Source of the DNA: Trinickia dabaoshanensis
GTDB lineage: Bacteria; Pseudomonadota; Gammaproteobacteria; Burkholderiales; Burkholderiaceae
Direction: 5' to 3'
DNA length: 64,000 bases
Assembly: GCF_002879885.1 (NCBI RefSeq)
Contig: NZ_PNYA01000029.1
Span: forward strand, 1 to 64,000
How positions within the stretch are numbered: position 1 is the stretch's first letter; the number at the start of each line of letters is the position of its first letter. The translations under genes and the position numbers were made by a program. A model generated the notes under the pieces. That model saw nothing but the letters and a program-made list of their open reading frames with translations. It made no database searches and was not told the origin of the DNA. This document shows, one piece after another, positions 15,635-27,404 of the stretch.

Positions 15635-16569
15635 GCGAGCTCCCGGTAGATGTAGCGAATGTATAGGCGCGAGAGGACGATGGTCAGCACCAGCAGCAGC
15701 ATCGCTTGCGCGGAGGCCAAGCCTTGATCGAACAAGCGAAACCCGATCCGCTCGATATAGACGCTGATGAATTCGGTGGCCGCGCCGGGGCCGCCGCGCG
15801 TCATCGTGTAGACGGCATCGAACATCTTGAGCATGTCCGCCGAGCGCAGAATCAAAATCGCCGTCAGTCCCGGCAGCAGATAGGGCCGCTCGATATGCCA
15901 GAGGATCGTCAAGCGCTTGCGCGTCTCGAGCCGCGCCGCTTCCTCGGCTTCCTTCGGCACCATCGTCAGCCCGGCAAGCAGGATGAGCGCGCAAAACGGC
16001 GTCCATTGCCATACGTCCATGACCATCACCGAGACGTAGGCGAGCGTTGGATCGCCTAGCCAGTCGAGCGGTTGAACGCCGAAGAAGCCGAGCAAATAGT
16101 TGGCAACGCCGAACTGCCGATTGAAGATGAGCCGGCCGATGAGCCCGACCACGGCGTAGGTCGTCGCCATCGGCACCACGAGGCCCACGCGTGCGGCGGC
16201 CCGCAGCCAAGCGAGGCCGGGCCGGTGCAGCATCAGCGCCGCGAACAGACCGAGCGCGATTTCGATCGGCAGCGCCAAACACAGAAACAACATCGTGCGC
16301 CCGAGCGCCTGCCAAAACGTCGAATCGGTCAACGTCGCCACGTAATTGTCGAGCCCGACGAACGGCGTACCCGACTCGAGATCGGCGAGCCGGTACTGAT
16401 GCACGGAGTTGTAGAGCGCGACCAACAGCGGATAGATCCCGATCACGGCTAACGCGAACACGGCCGGAAACAGAAACCAAAACGCGGGCGAACGCGGCCA
16501 CAGCCGCCGCCGCATACGCTTGCGTGCGGCTGGCTCTCGTACCGCGTGCGACACGCTACCGTTCAGCAT
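15631..16569 (-). CDS. Carbohydrate ABC transporter permease (MalF/UgpA type)
   Basis: The 312-residue permease begins with a basic cytosolic segment and a first helix ([20 protein letters not shown]). It has the [12 protein letters not shown] periplasmic motif typical of sugar permeases and the EAA loop [21 protein letters not shown]. It lies 36 bp downstream of the binding-protein gene and overlaps its partner permease by 4 bases, so all three are co-transcribed. The substrate is probably a polyol, given the two dehydrogenases downstream. Confidence 0.92.
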   Translation of the reverse strand: MLNGSVSHAVREPAARKRMRRRLWPRSPAFWFLFPAVFALAVIGIYPLLVALYNSVHQYRLADLESGTPFVGLDNYVATLTDSTFWQALGRTMLFLCLALPIEIALGLFAALMLHRPGLAWLRAAARVGLVVPMATTYAVVGLIGRLIFNRQFGVANYLLGFFGVQPLDWLGDPTLAYVSVMVMDVWQWTPFCALILLAGLTMVPKEAEEAARLETRKRLTILWHIERPYLLPGLTAILILRSADMLKMFDAVYTMTRGGPGAATEFISVYIERIGFRLFDQGLASAQAMLLLVLTIVLSRLYIRYIYRELA

Positions 16570-16605
16570 AGAGATCTCCGGTTCACGCTAGCCGAGGCCC
16601 ATGGC

Positions 16606-17958
16606 CTACTTGAGCAGCGGCTTCTTGCCGTCGTAGTAGCCGGCCTTTTGCAGGATGCCCTCCATCTTCGAGCCGATCGTCTGCGCTCCGTCCTTGACCG
16701 ATACCTCGCCGAGCATCATCTTCGTCCCCCACTCGCCGATGATTTCGGAGATCGCGGGCCACTCGGGGAAGCGCGGGCGATAGTCGGGCACGCCGCCTTG
16801 CCACGATTCCACCATCGGCTTCACGAACGGATACTTCTGCTCGACGGCCGGGTCCTTGTACACCGCCATCCGAGCGGGCACGCCACCGGCCTCGAGGTAA
16901 GGCTTGGCCATCTGTTCGGACGTGATCCACTGAATGAAAAGCCAGGCCGCGGCTTGCTTCTTCGCGCTCGCCTTCGCGTTGACGGCCAACGAGAAACCGC
17001 CCAATGCGGGTTTGAGGCCAGCCGGGCCGCGCGGCTCGGTTGCAATACCAAGGCAATTGCCGAGCTTTGACTTCGAGGGATCGGTCAGGGTGGGATAGAA
17101 CGCCGACCATTCGGTAATCATCGCCACTTGCCCTTGAGCTAGCGCGTTGACGGCCTCCGCATGGTCGTAATCGACGATACCGGGCGGCATGTACTTCATG
17201 AGCTTTTGCCGGTACTCGAGCCCCGCCTGCGATTGCGGCGACATCAGGTTCGACTTGAATTTGGCGTCGAGCAACGAACCGCCGTTCGGCCAAAGCATGC
17301 GCATGAAGCTATCGGCCGATTGCGTCTCGCCACGCCGCGATTGCAACGCGAACGCATACTGATTCTTGCTCGCGTTCGTGAGTTTGGGTGCGTAGACGTT
17401 CAGAAGATCGTCCCAAGTCTTGGGCGGCTCATCGAATCCCGCCTGCTTGAGCGTGCACTTGTTGTAAAACATGAGCCCCGAGTAGTTGTCGAACGGTAGC
17501 CCGTACGTGACCTTGTCCCATGTGCCGAACGAATCGAGCAAGATCGGGAAGAAGCCCTTGAGGTTCAGGTTTGGATCGGCAAGCTTCGGATCGTCGGTGA
17601 ACTTCTTGATCGGCACGAGCCACTTGTTACTCGCGAATTCGCCGATCCACACGACGTCGACGAGAACGATATCCTGCGCGCCGCCGCTGACGAAATTGAG
17701 CACCTCCTTTTGTCGCGTGCTCTCGTAGGGCACGACGTCCCACTTGATCGTGATGCCCGTTTCCTTCTCGAATTGCGGGATCAGTTTCTCCGCGGCCGCA
17801 TAGCCGGGCCGATCGAGGAAGATCGCATGGATGGTCGTGCCCGAGTAGGGCGCGGCTGCCTCCTTCAACGTCCATGCCGAAGCTTGGGCCGCCACCAAAA
17901 ACGATGCGGCGGCCAACGACGCCATCGCAGTGTTGCGCTGCAAGAACCGTTTGTTCAT
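16606..17958 (-). CDS. Extracellular sugar/polyol-binding protein of an ABC importer
   Basis: The 450-residue protein has a signal peptide (residues 1-28, ending AQASA) and the solute-binding type 1 fold: [21 protein letters not shown], a [14 protein letters not shown] segment, and [16 protein letters not shown]. It captures the substrate in the periplasm. It is the first gene of the operon running to the dehydrogenase at 11792. The region upstream (17959-18160) is shared with the divergent ATPase gene and contains the CAAATG-N3-ATTTTG element. Confidence 0.9.
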   Translation of the reverse strand: MNKRFLQRNTAMASLAAASFLVAAQASAWTLKEAAAPYSGTTIHAIFLDRPGYAAAEKLIPQFEKETGITIKWDVVPYESTRQKEVLNFVSGGAQDIVLVDVVWIGEFASNKWLVPIKKFTDDPKLADPNLNLKGFFPILLDSFGTWDKVTYGLPFDNYSGLMFYNKCTLKQAGFDEPPKTWDDLLNVYAPKLTNASKNQYAFALQSRRGETQSADSFMRMLWPNGGSLLDAKFKSNLMSPQSQAGLEYRQKLMKYMPPGIVDYDHAEAVNALAQGQVAMITEWSAFYPTLTDPSKSKLGNCLGIATEPRGPAGLKPALGGFSLAVNAKASAKKQAAAWLFIQWITSEQMAKPYLEAGGVPARMAVYKDPAVEQKYPFVKPMVESWQGGVPDYRPRFPEWPAISEIIGEWGTKMMLGEVSVKDGAQTIGSKMEGILQKAGYYDGKKPLLK

Positions 17959-18040
17959 CGATTGTCTCCTTGTCCAGCGGTACGTGCACGCAACCGGCGG
18001 CCTTCCGGGGGTGTGCGTTTCACTTGTAATTTCGTTTTTT

Positions 18041-18055
18041 CAAATGTATATTTTG
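18041..18055. promoter_or_regulatory. Candidate SorC operator in the divergent promoter region
   Basis: CAAATGTATATTTTG has the same CAAATG-N3 half-site geometry as the perfect dyad at 14745-14759, with an imperfect right arm (ATTTTG for CATTTG). It lies in the AT-rich stretch between the binding-protein and ATPase genes, where shared promoters are expected. Confidence 0.35.
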
Positions 18056-18160
18056 GCGCACGATGGTTGTCAAGAAGAAAATGATTAGGAGTCCTTGCGG
18101 CACTGCATGATGAAACGGCAGTGCGAAGCACGAAGTGCGACGTTCGTAGGAGACACGAAA

Positions 18161-19282
<1,122 letters not shown>

Positions 19283-19318
19283 TGCGCCAATACCGCTATG
19301 AAGTTAGCCGCCCCGGCT

Positions 19319-20233
19319 TTACTCCACGTTATCCGTCACGTCGGTCATTCGAATCATATGCGGACGGCCCACGTCGTCGCCGCCGTCGCCCCCGATCGGC
19401 TTCGGATGAATGAGCGCTTCAAGCCTCGCCTTCGTCGCCGTGAACTCGCGCGTCGTCAACTGCGCGGCCTCGCGCGGGCGCGGCACCGGCACCTCGATCA
19501 ATTCCTGCACTTCGCCGGGATTGGCTTTCAACACGAGGATCCGGTCGGCCAGCATGATCGCCTCGTCGAGATCGTGTGTGATGAACAGGATCGTCACGTC
19601 GATGTTGCGCCAGATGTCGATCAGATGCGCTTGCATCTTCGCGCGCGTCTGCGCATCGAGTGCGCCGAACGGCTCGTCCATCAGCAAAATGCGAGGGCGA
19701 TTCGCTAGCGAACGCGCTATCGCCACGCGTTGCTTCATGCCACCCGACAACTGATGCGGATAGACATCGGCGAACGGTGTGAGCCCCACGAGATCCAGCC
19801 ACTGAAGGGCCTCGCGCTCCGCTTCCCCCGCACTGCTGCCGTTCATCTTCAGGCCGAACATGACATTCTTTTTCACGGTCAGCCACGGAAACAACGTATA
19901 GCCCTGGAAGACCATGCCGCGGTCGGCACCGGGGCCACGCACGGGCTTTCCGTCGAGTAGCACTTCGCCGCTCGTATGAGATTCAAGGCCGGCCAGGATG
20001 CGGATGAGCGTGGACTTGCCGCAGCCGGACGGCCCGATCACGCAGACGAATTCTCGCCGGTGCGTGCGGAAGCTGACGTCGCTGAGCGCCACCACCTCGC
20101 CGCGCGCCGAACGGTAGCGCTTGCCGACATGCCGTACGTCGAGCACCACCTCACGGGCCTTCAGGCGCGCGAAGCGCTCGCGCACCGCCTCCGACTGAAT
20201 CAAGTATTCGGGAACAGGTTCAGGGTTGCGCAT
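19319..20233 (-). CDS. ABC transporter ATP-binding protein, guanidine (formerly urea/nitrate-type) importer
   Basis: The 304-residue ATPase of the nitrate/sulfonate/taurine class has Walker [10 protein letters not shown], the Q-loop [13 protein letters not shown], signature LSGGMKQRV, and Walker [13 protein letters not shown]. The ATG at 20233 follows a GAGG site; an upstream GTG at 20266 has no such site. It is the last gene of the minus-strand operon whose leader carries a guanidine-I riboswitch, and it pairs with the permease 45 bp upstream and with the binding protein at 28988. A role in guanidine uptake follows from this context, as the family itself covers many substrates. Confidence 0.88.
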   Translation of the reverse strand: MRNPEPVPEYLIQSEAVRERFARLKAREVVLDVRHVGKRYRSARGEVVALSDVSFRTHRREFVCVIGPSGCGKSTLIRILAGLESHTSGEVLLDGKPVRGPGADRGMVFQGYTLFPWLTVKKNVMFGLKMNGSSAGEAEREALQWLDLVGLTPFADVYPHQLSGGMKQRVAIARSLANRPRILLMDEPFGALDAQTRAKMQAHLIDIWRNIDVTILFITHDLDEAIMLADRILVLKANPGEVQELIEVPVPRPREAAQLTTREFTATKARLEALIHPKPIGGDGGDDVGRPHMIRMTDVTDNVE

Positions 20234-20278
20234 GATCGCCTCTTCGGTACCGATTGGAAAATTCACTGACGTATATCG

Positions 20279-21253
20279 TCACGCCTTCAGCGTGCGGTCC
20301 CATGGAAAGAGTTTGCGGGCGAGCAGTGCGAGCACGATGTCGGTGCCTAGACCGATGATGCCGATCATCAAAATAGCCGCGTAGACGTTATCGAAGTGCT
20401 CGTATCGCGCTTGCTGAACGATGTACCACGTGATACCCGAACTGGTCCCGACGAGTTCGGCCACGATCAGGTAAGTCCATGCCCACCCGAGCAAAATGCG
20501 CTGGTCGCGGTAGAGGTCCGGCAGCACGCCCGGAATCACGACGTGCGCAATCAATTTGAGCTTCTTCGTGCCTAAGGTCATGGCCGCCTCGAACAAGCCG
20601 TATTCGAGCTTGCGCGTGGTGTTGGCGATGATCAACACCTGCTGGAAAACGGTGCCGATGACGATGATCGCGATCTTCGGCGCATCGTAGATGCCGAGGA
20701 TCGCCACCATGAGCGCGCCGAACGCCGGCGCCGGCAGATAGCGGAAAAATTCGAAGAACGGTTCCTGCAGCCGCGCGATCGCACTGAAGGTCCCCCCGAC
20801 GATCCCAAGCGGCACGCCGATCGCCGATGAGATCAAAAAGCCCCAAAAGATGATGCGGATGCTGTGCCAAAGGCTTTCATGCAACCAAACGCCGTCCCGA
20901 GACGCGGGCGGCGTCGTGAACGCCGTGTAGAACGCGCGCGCCACCTGATGCGGCGCCGGCAGATACACAGGATTCGCGGGCACGCCCTGGGGCAATGCCG
21001 CATGCGTCTCACGGGCATGCGCCCATTCGTCGGCGAACACAGCCTTATCTACCTGCATGCCCAACTGAAAATAGTCGACGCCGCCGGGGTTCGTAATCTT
21101 CATCTGCGGATGCCAAATGAACGGCACGTAGCTGATCATCGCCCAGAGCACGATCGGGAGCAGGAAGGACGCCGTCCCGAGCATCCATCTCGCACGCGTC
21201 GACAATTCACGCCGCACGGCAAACCATTCGGTGATGTTCGCAGTCGTTGACAT
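20279..21253 (-). CDS. ABC transporter permease, guanidine importer
   Basis: The 324-residue permease starts STTANITEWFAVRRELS and has an N-terminal helix, a long periplasmic loop (residues 45-115), then about five helices with the EAA loop EAAMTLGTKKLKLIAHVVIPG. The long loop after helix 1 matches permeases found in urea-carboxylase/guanidine clusters. Its ATG shares one base with the allophanate-hydrolase stop (TGATG), so translation is coupled. It works with the ATPase that follows and the divergent binding protein. Confidence 0.88.
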   Translation of the reverse strand: MSTTANITEWFAVRRELSTRARWMLGTASFLLPIVLWAMISYVPFIWHPQMKITNPGGVDYFQLGMQVDKAVFADEWAHARETHAALPQGVPANPVYLPAPHQVARAFYTAFTTPPASRDGVWLHESLWHSIRIIFWGFLISSAIGVPLGIVGGTFSAIARLQEPFFEFFRYLPAPAFGALMVAILGIYDAPKIAIIVIGTVFQQVLIIANTTRKLEYGLFEAAMTLGTKKLKLIAHVVIPGVLPDLYRDQRILLGWAWTYLIVAELVGTSSGITWYIVQQARYEHFDNVYAAILMIGIIGLGTDIVLALLARKLFPWDRTLKA

Positions 21254-23130
21254 CAAGACTCTCCGTTATCGCGCACTGAATACCCCATGCCGCTCGCGCG
21301 GTAGGCTCGCCAACCGCCGAAGCGCGTGATGTCTCGCGCCTCGGCGAGCGCGGCGTGTTCGCACAAGAATCCCTGTACGCGACTGCCATCGGCAATCGTC
21401 ACCGTTCCGATCCCGAGCGGTGCATCGATGCCCGCGACGAAACCGCCGTACGCCGCGACAGGGATTTCCCACACTTCGATATCGATCGGCTCGCCGTGCT
21501 CGCGCACGCGCACGAGGCCGGGCTTCTCGATGCCGCCCGTTGCCCCAGGATCAAGTGCGTACAGCCGGTAAGCAGGCGCCGTCGTCGTCGTCGCCACCCT
21601 TCGCGCGCCTCGCTGCGTCAACTGCCAATTCAAAGGCTCTCCGGTCAGATGCGCGCCGACCACGGCCACACGCACACCGCCGAAAGCGGGCACTACCGGT
21701 CGCGCCTCGAACGCGGACGGCGCTGCGTGGCTTTCTCCGGCCCACGCTTGCGCCAGTCCGAGCAATTTGGCGTCGTCGTGCGCGCGGCCGATGAACGTGA
21801 TGCCGAACGGCAACCCCGCATGACGACCCGGCCCACACACGCCGGCAGGTACCGCGATCGCGGACAGATCGAGCAGATTGACGAAGTTCGTGTAGTACCC
21901 GAAACGCGCATTGACGCCTATCGGATCGGCGTTGAGCTCGTCGATGGTCGCGGTCGTTGCCGAGGTAGGCGTCACGAGGGCGTCGACGCTGTCCCAGACA
22001 CGCTCGGCCTCGACGCGCAACGATGCGAGACGATCGAAGGCGGCGAACGTGTCGGCCGCGCTGAACCGCGCCCCGCCGCCGACGATCTCGCGCACCGTGG
22101 GATGCACGGCGCCGGGGTTCCGATCGAAAAAGTCACGTAGCGCCGCGAGCCGCTCGGCCACCCATGGACCCTCGTAAAGCAATCGCGCCGCAGCGAAGTG
22201 AGCGGAGAAGTCCAATTCGACGACATGGGCACCGGCCCGGCGCAAGCACTCCAATGCCGCCTCGTAGGCACTTCGATACGACTCGTCTCCGAAAAATTCG
22301 AGTTGGCCCGCTCGCGGCGTACCGAACCGAACGCCATCGAGCGCAACGAGCTCCGCCGTGCGCCCGCTCGTGCCTGAGTTCAACAACGGCTGCCATTCCC
22401 GGGCATAGGGATCGCCTGTCGTCACGCCGCGCGCGGCATCGAAGACGATCCGCGCGTCGGCCGGCGAATGGGCAAAGATCGAAACACAATCGAGCGATCG
22501 ACAGGCCGGCACGACGCCGAGCGTACTCAACACGCCCTTCGTCGGCTTCAATCCGACGAGCCCGTGGAACGCGGCCGGAACGCGCCCCGAACCCGCCGTG
22601 TCGGTCCCGAGCGAAAATGCCGCGACACCGAGCGCGACCGCGACGGCCGAGCCCGAACTCGAGCCGCCCGACGCATAGCGCGAATCGTACGCGTTGCGGC
22701 ATGCTCCGTACGGCGAGCGTTGGCCCGACAGCCCCGTCGCGAACTGATCGAGGTTCGTTTTGCCGATCGGGATGGCGCCCGCTGCGATCAATCGTTCCAC
22801 CACGGGCGCGCTGCGCGACGGGGTATAGGCATACTCCGGACAGCCCGCCGTCGTCGGCACACCGGCCAGATCGACGTTGTCCTTGATCGCGAACGGCACA
22901 CCGAAGAGCGGCAGCGCGGCCATGTCGCGTCCGGCCAGCGCATCGGCATAGCGGATCATTTCGTCGCGCGTCGATGGACGAATCCACGCGTGCTGCGGAT
23001 CTCCGGCATCGAAGTACGCGGCGATCTCATCGACGAGCGCCCGCGGTGTCAATTCGCCGGACGCATATCGCGCCCGCAGCCCCGCGATCGAACGGTAATC
23101 GGGCATCGTGCCGGGAGTCGGTGCGTTCAT
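21253..23130 (-). CDS. atzF: Allophanate hydrolase
   Basis: Allophanate hydrolase splits allophanate into ammonia and carbon dioxide. The 625-residue protein has an amidase-signature domain with the Lys-Ser-Ser triad (Lys83 in AIKDNVD, Ser157 in GGSSSGSA, Ser181 in DTAGSGRVPAA). Its C-terminal domain (GATGGIEKPGLVRVRE to FGGWRAYRAS) is the one typical of AtzF-like enzymes. ATG at 23130 overlaps the carboxylase stop by 4 bases (ATGA). In guanidine assimilation this is the last step: carboxyguanidine is deiminated to allophanate, then hydrolysed. In urea assimilation it would act directly on carboxylated urea, so the enzyme alone does not distinguish the two pathways. Confidence 0.93.
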   Translation of the reverse strand: MNAPTPGTMPDYRSIAGLRARYASGELTPRALVDEIAAYFDAGDPQHAWIRPSTRDEMIRYADALAGRDMAALPLFGVPFAIKDNVDLAGVPTTAGCPEYAYTPSRSAPVVERLIAAGAIPIGKTNLDQFATGLSGQRSPYGACRNAYDSRYASGGSSSGSAVAVALGVAAFSLGTDTAGSGRVPAAFHGLVGLKPTKGVLSTLGVVPACRSLDCVSIFAHSPADARIVFDAARGVTTGDPYAREWQPLLNSGTSGRTAELVALDGVRFGTPRAGQLEFFGDESYRSAYEAALECLRRAGAHVVELDFSAHFAAARLLYEGPWVAERLAALRDFFDRNPGAVHPTVREIVGGGARFSAADTFAAFDRLASLRVEAERVWDSVDALVTPTSATTATIDELNADPIGVNARFGYYTNFVNLLDLSAIAVPAGVCGPGRHAGLPFGITFIGRAHDDAKLLGLAQAWAGESHAAPSAFEARPVVPAFGGVRVAVVGAHLTGEPLNWQLTQRGARRVATTTTAPAYRLYALDPGATGGIEKPGLVRVREHGEPIDIEVWEIPVAAYGGFVAGIDAPLGIGTVTIADGSRVQGFLCEHAALAEARDITRFGGWRAYRASGMGYSVRDNGES

Positions 23131-26100
23131 GCGGCCTCCTCGGCGGCACCCGCGGTCATGACCATCAAGCGCTGACCGGCCGAAACGGCCGCTCCGGGCG
23201 CGCAGTCGATCGATTCGATCACGCCGTCCTCCGTTGCCACGACAGACACCTCCATCTTCATCGATTCGAGGATTGCCAACGCTTGCCCCTCCTTGACACG
23301 CTCGCCTGCTTCGACGAGCACCTTCCATACGCTGCCCGATACCTCGGCGGCGATGCCGCGCTGCTCGCTGCCGAGCGCCTGCTCCGCGAGCGCCGCATTC
23401 GCGTCGGCGGCCACGGCCTCACCGGCATACTCGGCGTGACCCGCCAGGCGCCAGCGCTCCCGCTCGGCATCGAAGGCGGCTTGCTGCGTGGACTTGAATG
23501 CCGCGATCGACTTAGCTTCATCGCGCAAGAAGCGGTTGTATTCGCCGAGATCGAAAACCGATTCCTCGATCCGCAAAGAGGCACGGCCCGCAACGAAGTC
23601 GCGGCGCAGCGCGTGCAATTCGCTCTCGTCCACCTCGTAGAAGCGAATTACATCGAAAAACCGCAATAGCCAAGGCTTGCCGGCTTCGAACTCCCGTGTG
23701 GTTCGATAGCGATTCCACATCTGAACCGTGCGGCCGACGAACTGATAGCCGCCCGGGCCTTCCATACCGTAGACGCACAGGTACGCGCCGCCGATACCCA
23801 CCGCGTTTTCCGGCGTCCACGTCCGCGCGGGGTTGTACTTCGTCGTGACCAAACGATGACGCGGGTCGATCGGCGTGGCGACCGGTGCGCCGAGATAGAC
23901 GTCTCCGAGCCCCATCACGAGGTATTGCGCGCCGTACACGATGCGTTTGACATCGTCGATGGATTCGAGGCCGTTGATGCGCCGAATGAACTCGATATTG
24001 CTCGGGCACCACGGCGCATCCGGCCGCACCGACTGCATGTAGCGCTCGATGGCCACGCGCGTCGACGGGTCGTCCCATGACAACGGCAAATGAACGATAC
24101 GATTGGGGACCCTCATGTCGGCCACGTCGGGCAATTCACGCTCGGCCGCTTGGAGGTGGTGGAGCAGCGCGGCGAGCGGCAGCATCGGTGAGTCGAACTG
24201 CACCTGCAGCGAACGAATCCCAGGCGTGAGATCGAACATGCCGGGCAATGGATGCGCCTGCAGCCAGCACATCAACGCATGCACGCGTAGCCGTAGATTC
24301 AGATCGAGTACGAGCGGGCCATATTCGACCAAGACGTTGCGATCGCCGGACCGGCGATAGACCACGCCGATTCCGTTGCCGGCCGATGGGTCGCGATACA
24401 GCACGCAGTCGTCATCGACCGCGCCGCAGTGGCTCCCCGCTACCGACGAGCCGGCAAGACTTCTTTCATCGACGCCGCGATGCGCAGGCAATGCGCCGGC
24501 ACGCACGAATTGCACGGTGTCGCCCGGACGTAGTTGACCGAGCTTCCACAGCTCGTCGCGTACCACTGTCACCGGACAGACGAACCCGCCGAGGCTCGGC
24601 CCGTCGGGACCGAGAATGACCGGCATATCGCCCGTGAAATCGACGGCGCCGATGGCGTAAGCGTTGTCGTGAATATTCGACGGATGCAGGCCCGCCTCAC
24701 CACCGTCGGCGCGCGCCCATTGCGGCTTTGGCCCGATCAAGCGCACACCTGTGCGGCTCGAGTTGTAGTGCACCGTCCAGTGCGTGTCATACAGCATCGC
24801 GATGTCGTCGCGCGTGAAGAAGTCCGGAGCCCCGTGCGGTCCGTCGAACACGCCGAGCGTCCAAGCGTGCGTCAACGATGGGCACTCGGCCTCGTTCAAT
24901 CGTGACCCGGCATGGCCGCGGCCCGCGCCCTCGCTCAAATGGAGCACATCCCCCTTGCGCAGCGCCCGCCCCGCGTGACCGCCGAACTGGCCCAGCGTAA
25001 ACGTCGCCTTACTGCCGAGGTAGTCGGGAACCTGCAGGCCGCCCCGCACGGCCAAATAGGCCCGAACACCGGGGCCCGTCACGCCGCCCAGCTTCAGCAC
25101 CGCACCGGGTGCCGCACGCAGCACTTGCCAATAGGCAACGGGCTCGCCGTTCAACGTGGCCGCAAACGCGGCACCACCGAGAACGAACAACGTTTCGACG
25201 TTGAACCGCAGCGTGGGGCCGACCATCGTGCACTCGAGCCCGGCAGCATCGCCCGGATTGCCCAGCAGCTCGTTCGCGAGCGCGAGCGAGCGTTCGTCCA
25301 TCGGGCCGGACGGTGGCACGCCGATATCCCAGTAGCCGATGCGCCCCGGCGCCTGCTGCACCGTCGTCTGTACGCCGCCATCGATGACGTCGATCGTATG
25401 CGGGGCAAAGGCGAAGCGCGAAAGCAACGCGGTGGTTTGCTCGCCGCGCATGAAGCTGTCGCATCCTGCAATCGCACGAAGATAGTCGAGATTCGTCTCG
25501 ATGCCGTACAACTGCGTATCGGCCAGCGCGGCCCGCAATGCGGCGAGCGCTTGCACGCGCGTCTCGCCGCTCACGATCAGCTTTGCGAGCAACGGGTCGT
25601 AATAGGCGCTGACTTCCGTACCGGCCTCGACCCAACTTTCCACTCGCGCCGACTGCGGGAACGCCACGTGCGTCAACACGCCGGCGCTGGGTTGAAACTC
25701 CTTGTTGGGGTCTTCCGCGTAAAGCCGAACCTGAATGCTCGCGCCGCGAGGCTCAACCGCTAGCGAGGCAAGCGGCGGCAAGTCGCCTTCGGCTTGCGCA
25801 ATCATCCATTCGACGAGATCCAAGCCGGTCACTTCCTCGGTCACGCAGTGCTCCACTTGCAGCCGCGTATTGACTTCGAGGAAATAGAACGCGCGCGTCC
25901 TCACGTCGAAGACGAATTCGACCGTGCCCGCCGACGCGTAATCCACCGCGCGCGCGAGGCGAACCGCGCTTTCTTGCATCGCTGCTCGCTCGGCATCGGT
26001 CAAATTCGGCGCGGGCGTTTCTTCGATCACTTTTTGATTGCGGCGTTGGACCGAGCAGTCGCGTTCGCCCAACGCGATGACTTCTCCGCGCCCGTCGCCG

Positions 26101-26741
26101 AAGATCTGCACTTCGATGTGCCGCGCATGCTCGACGAATTTCTCGAGGTAGACGCCGGCGTGAGCGAAGTTCGCGCTGCCTAGGCGAACGACTTGATCGA
26201 ACGCTGCCGCGAGCTGTCGCGCATCCCTGCACAGCGACATCCCGATCCCGCCGCCGCCGGCCGTGCTCTTGAGCATCACCGGGTAGCCGATCGCCTGGGC
26301 TTGCACGAGCGCGGTTTCGGCGTCCGCCAGCAAGTCCGTGCCCGGCAGGAGCGCGACGCCGTGCCGGCTCGCCAATTCGCGGGCCGTGTGCTTGAGGCCG
26401 AAGGCGCGCATGTGCGCGCCCTTGGGACCGATGAAGCGCAATCCGGCCGCTTCGCAGGCTTCGGCGAAATCGGGGTTCTCCGACAAAAATCCATACCCGG
26501 GATGCACGGCCTGCGCACCGGTGGACCGCGCGGCATCGAGAATGGCGGCCACGTTCAGGTAGCTTTGAAGCGCGGGGGCGGCGCCCACGCACACTGCTTC
26601 GTCCGCCAACATTACGTGCCGAGCATCGCGATCGGCGTCCGAGTAGATCGCCACCGAAGCAATGCCAAGCCGCTTCAACGTCCGAATGACTCGGCAAGCG
26701 ATCTCCCCGCGGTTCGCTACCAACACCTTCGAAAATCTCAT
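23127..26741 (-). CDS. Biotin-dependent guanidine (urea-type) carboxylase
   Basis: The 1204-residue carboxylase has an N-terminal biotin carboxylase (ANRGEIACRVIRTLKRLG; ATP-grasp KSTAGGGGIGMS). Two KipI/KipA-like carboxyltransferase regions follow at about residues 460-1040 (GVPPSGPMDERSLALAN; INGLESIDDVKRIVYGAQYL; KYNPARTWTPENAVGIGGAY). The C-terminal biotinyl domain has ESMKMEV (Lys1162). ATG at 26741 overlaps the previous stop by 4 bases and follows GGGAGG. Enzymes of this type were named urea carboxylase. Members linked to ykkC riboswitches and the two Cgd proteins have been shown to carboxylate guanidine, and both are present here. The specificity residue equivalent to Asp1330 of the yeast enzyme was not mapped. 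Confidence 0.9.
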   Translation of the reverse strand: MRFSKVLVANRGEIACRVIRTLKRLGIASVAIYSDADRDARHVMLADEAVCVGAAPALQSYLNVAAILDAARSTGAQAVHPGYGFLSENPDFAEACEAAGLRFIGPKGAHMRAFGLKHTARELASRHGVALLPGTDLLADAETALVQAQAIGYPVMLKSTAGGGGIGMSLCRDARQLAAAFDQVVRLGSANFAHAGVYLEKFVEHARHIEVQIFGDGRGEVIALGERDCSVQRRNQKVIEETPAPNLTDAERAAMQESAVRLARAVDYASAGTVEFVFDVRTRAFYFLEVNTRLQVEHCVTEEVTGLDLVEWMIAQAEGDLPPLASLAVEPRGASIQVRLYAEDPNKEFQPSAGVLTHVAFPQSARVESWVEAGTEVSAYYDPLLAKLIVSGETRVQALAALRAALADTQLYGIETNLDYLRAIAGCDSFMRGEQTTALLSRFAFAPHTIDVIDGGVQTTVQQAPGRIGYWDIGVPPSGPMDERSLALANELLGNPGDAAGLECTMVGPTLRFNVETLFVLGGAAFAATLNGEPVAYWQVLRAAPGAVLKLGGVTGPGVRAYLAVRGGLQVPDYLGSKATFTLGQFGGHAGRALRKGDVLHLSEGAGRGHAGSRLNEAECPSLTHAWTLGVFDGPHGAPDFFTRDDIAMLYDTHWTVHYNSSRTGVRLIGPKPQWARADGGEAGLHPSNIHDNAYAIGAVDFTGDMPVILGPDGPSLGGFVCPVTVVRDELWKLGQLRPGDTVQFVRAGALPAHRGVDERSLAGSSVAGSHCGAVDDDCVLYRDPSAGNGIGVVYRRSGDRNVLVEYGPLVLDLNLRLRVHALMCWLQAHPLPGMFDLTPGIRSLQVQFDSPMLPLAALLHHLQAAERELPDVADMRVPNRIVHLPLSWDDPSTRVAIERYMQSVRPDAPWCPSNIEFIRRINGLESIDDVKRIVYGAQYLVMGLGDVYLGAPVATPIDPRHRLVTTKYNPARTWTPENAVGIGGAYLCVYGMEGPGGYQFVGRTVQMWNRYRTTREFEAGKPWLLRFFDVIRFYEVDESELHALRRDFVAGRASLRIEESVFDLGEYNRFLRDEAKSIAAFKSTQQAAFDAERERWRLAGHAEYAGEAVAADANAALAEQALGSEQRGIAAEVSGSVWKVLVEAGERVKEGQALAILESMKMEVSVVATEDGVIESIDCAPGAAVSAGQRLMVMTAGAAEEAA

Positions 26742-27394
26742 TGCGCCTCCCAAATCGCCAATCGAACGGGCGTCGGGTTATAGCCGTTGCAAGGGTTGTT
26801 CAGTTGTGGGCAATTGGAGATCAATACGGTGACGTCCATTTCCGCACGCATCTCGACATACTTGCCCGGCGCGGAGATGCCGTCCTCGAATGTGAGGCGG
26901 CCGAGCGGCGTGACCGGAACGTTCATGAAGAAGTTGACGTTGCTGACAATATCGCGCTTCGACATCAGGGTGCCCGTACCGCACTTGCAATGCGAGATCG
27001 CATTCAAGAAGCTATCGCGGCAGTTGTGCATGTAGCGCTTCTCGAGCGCATAGCGCACCATGTTGCTCTCAGCAGCGCATGCGCCCCCGAGCGTGTCGTG
27101 ACGGCCGCACGTGTCTGCGACGATCGTCATCATCGGATTGCCGAAGTTCGACATCAGTACGCTGCCCGCCGTCAAATACACGTTGCGCTGCTCGCGTATG
27201 GTGTCTTGAGCGCTATAGCGCTCGGCCGGATCGCCCGTGCGATAAACGAGCGTATCGACTGCTTGGTTGCCTTCGAGATCGAGAATCCGAAAAATCTGCC
27301 CTTGCTTCACTTCGTGCAGCCACGGTTCGCCCGCGCGCAGCGTGAAGTCATAGATGGCTCGTTGCATGTCGAGCGCGCTTTCGATGATCGGCAT
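26738..27394 (-). CDS. Carboxyguanidine deiminase subunit (urea carboxylase-associated protein)
   Basis: The 218-residue protein belongs to the urea carboxylase-associated (DUF1989-type) family: KQGQIFRILDLEGNQAVDTL, ADTCGRHDTLGGACAAESN, SHCKCGTGTLMSKRDIVSNVNFFMNV, and a C-terminal VLISNCPQLNNPCNGYNPTP. The conserved Cys/His set looks like a metal site. Together with its paralogue upstream it forms carboxyguanidine deiminase (CgdAB), which converts carboxyguanidine to allophanate and ammonia; the assignment rests on published work on such clusters. Start at 27394 follows AAGGAG; a longer frame to 27517 runs into the paralogue. The two genes are 10 bp apart. Confidence 0.85.
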   Translation of the reverse strand: MPIIESALDMQRAIYDFTLRAGEPWLHEVKQGQIFRILDLEGNQAVDTLVYRTGDPAERYSAQDTIREQRNVYLTAGSVLMSNFGNPMMTIVADTCGRHDTLGGACAAESNMVRYALEKRYMHNCRDSFLNAISHCKCGTGTLMSKRDIVSNVNFFMNVPVTPLGRLTFEDGISAPGKYVEMRAEMDVTVLISNCPQLNNPCNGYNPTPVRLAIWEAQ

Positions 27395-27404
27395 GGTGCG
27401 CTCC

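Noticed and set aside
14753-16501. A single 582-residue permease
   Set aside because: The upstream part is an out-of-frame shadow of the other permease; the 4-base overlap and ATG at 15634 mark two separate genes.
23131-23328. N-terminal extension of allophanate hydrolase
   Set aside because: It overlaps the biotinyl domain of the carboxylase in another frame and lacks family resemblance; ATG 23130 gives the normal start.
23127-26741. Naming this gene plainly as urea carboxylase
   Set aside because: The domain order fits, but two guanidine-I riboswitches and both deiminase-type partner genes make guanidine the more likely substrate; urea remains possible until tested.
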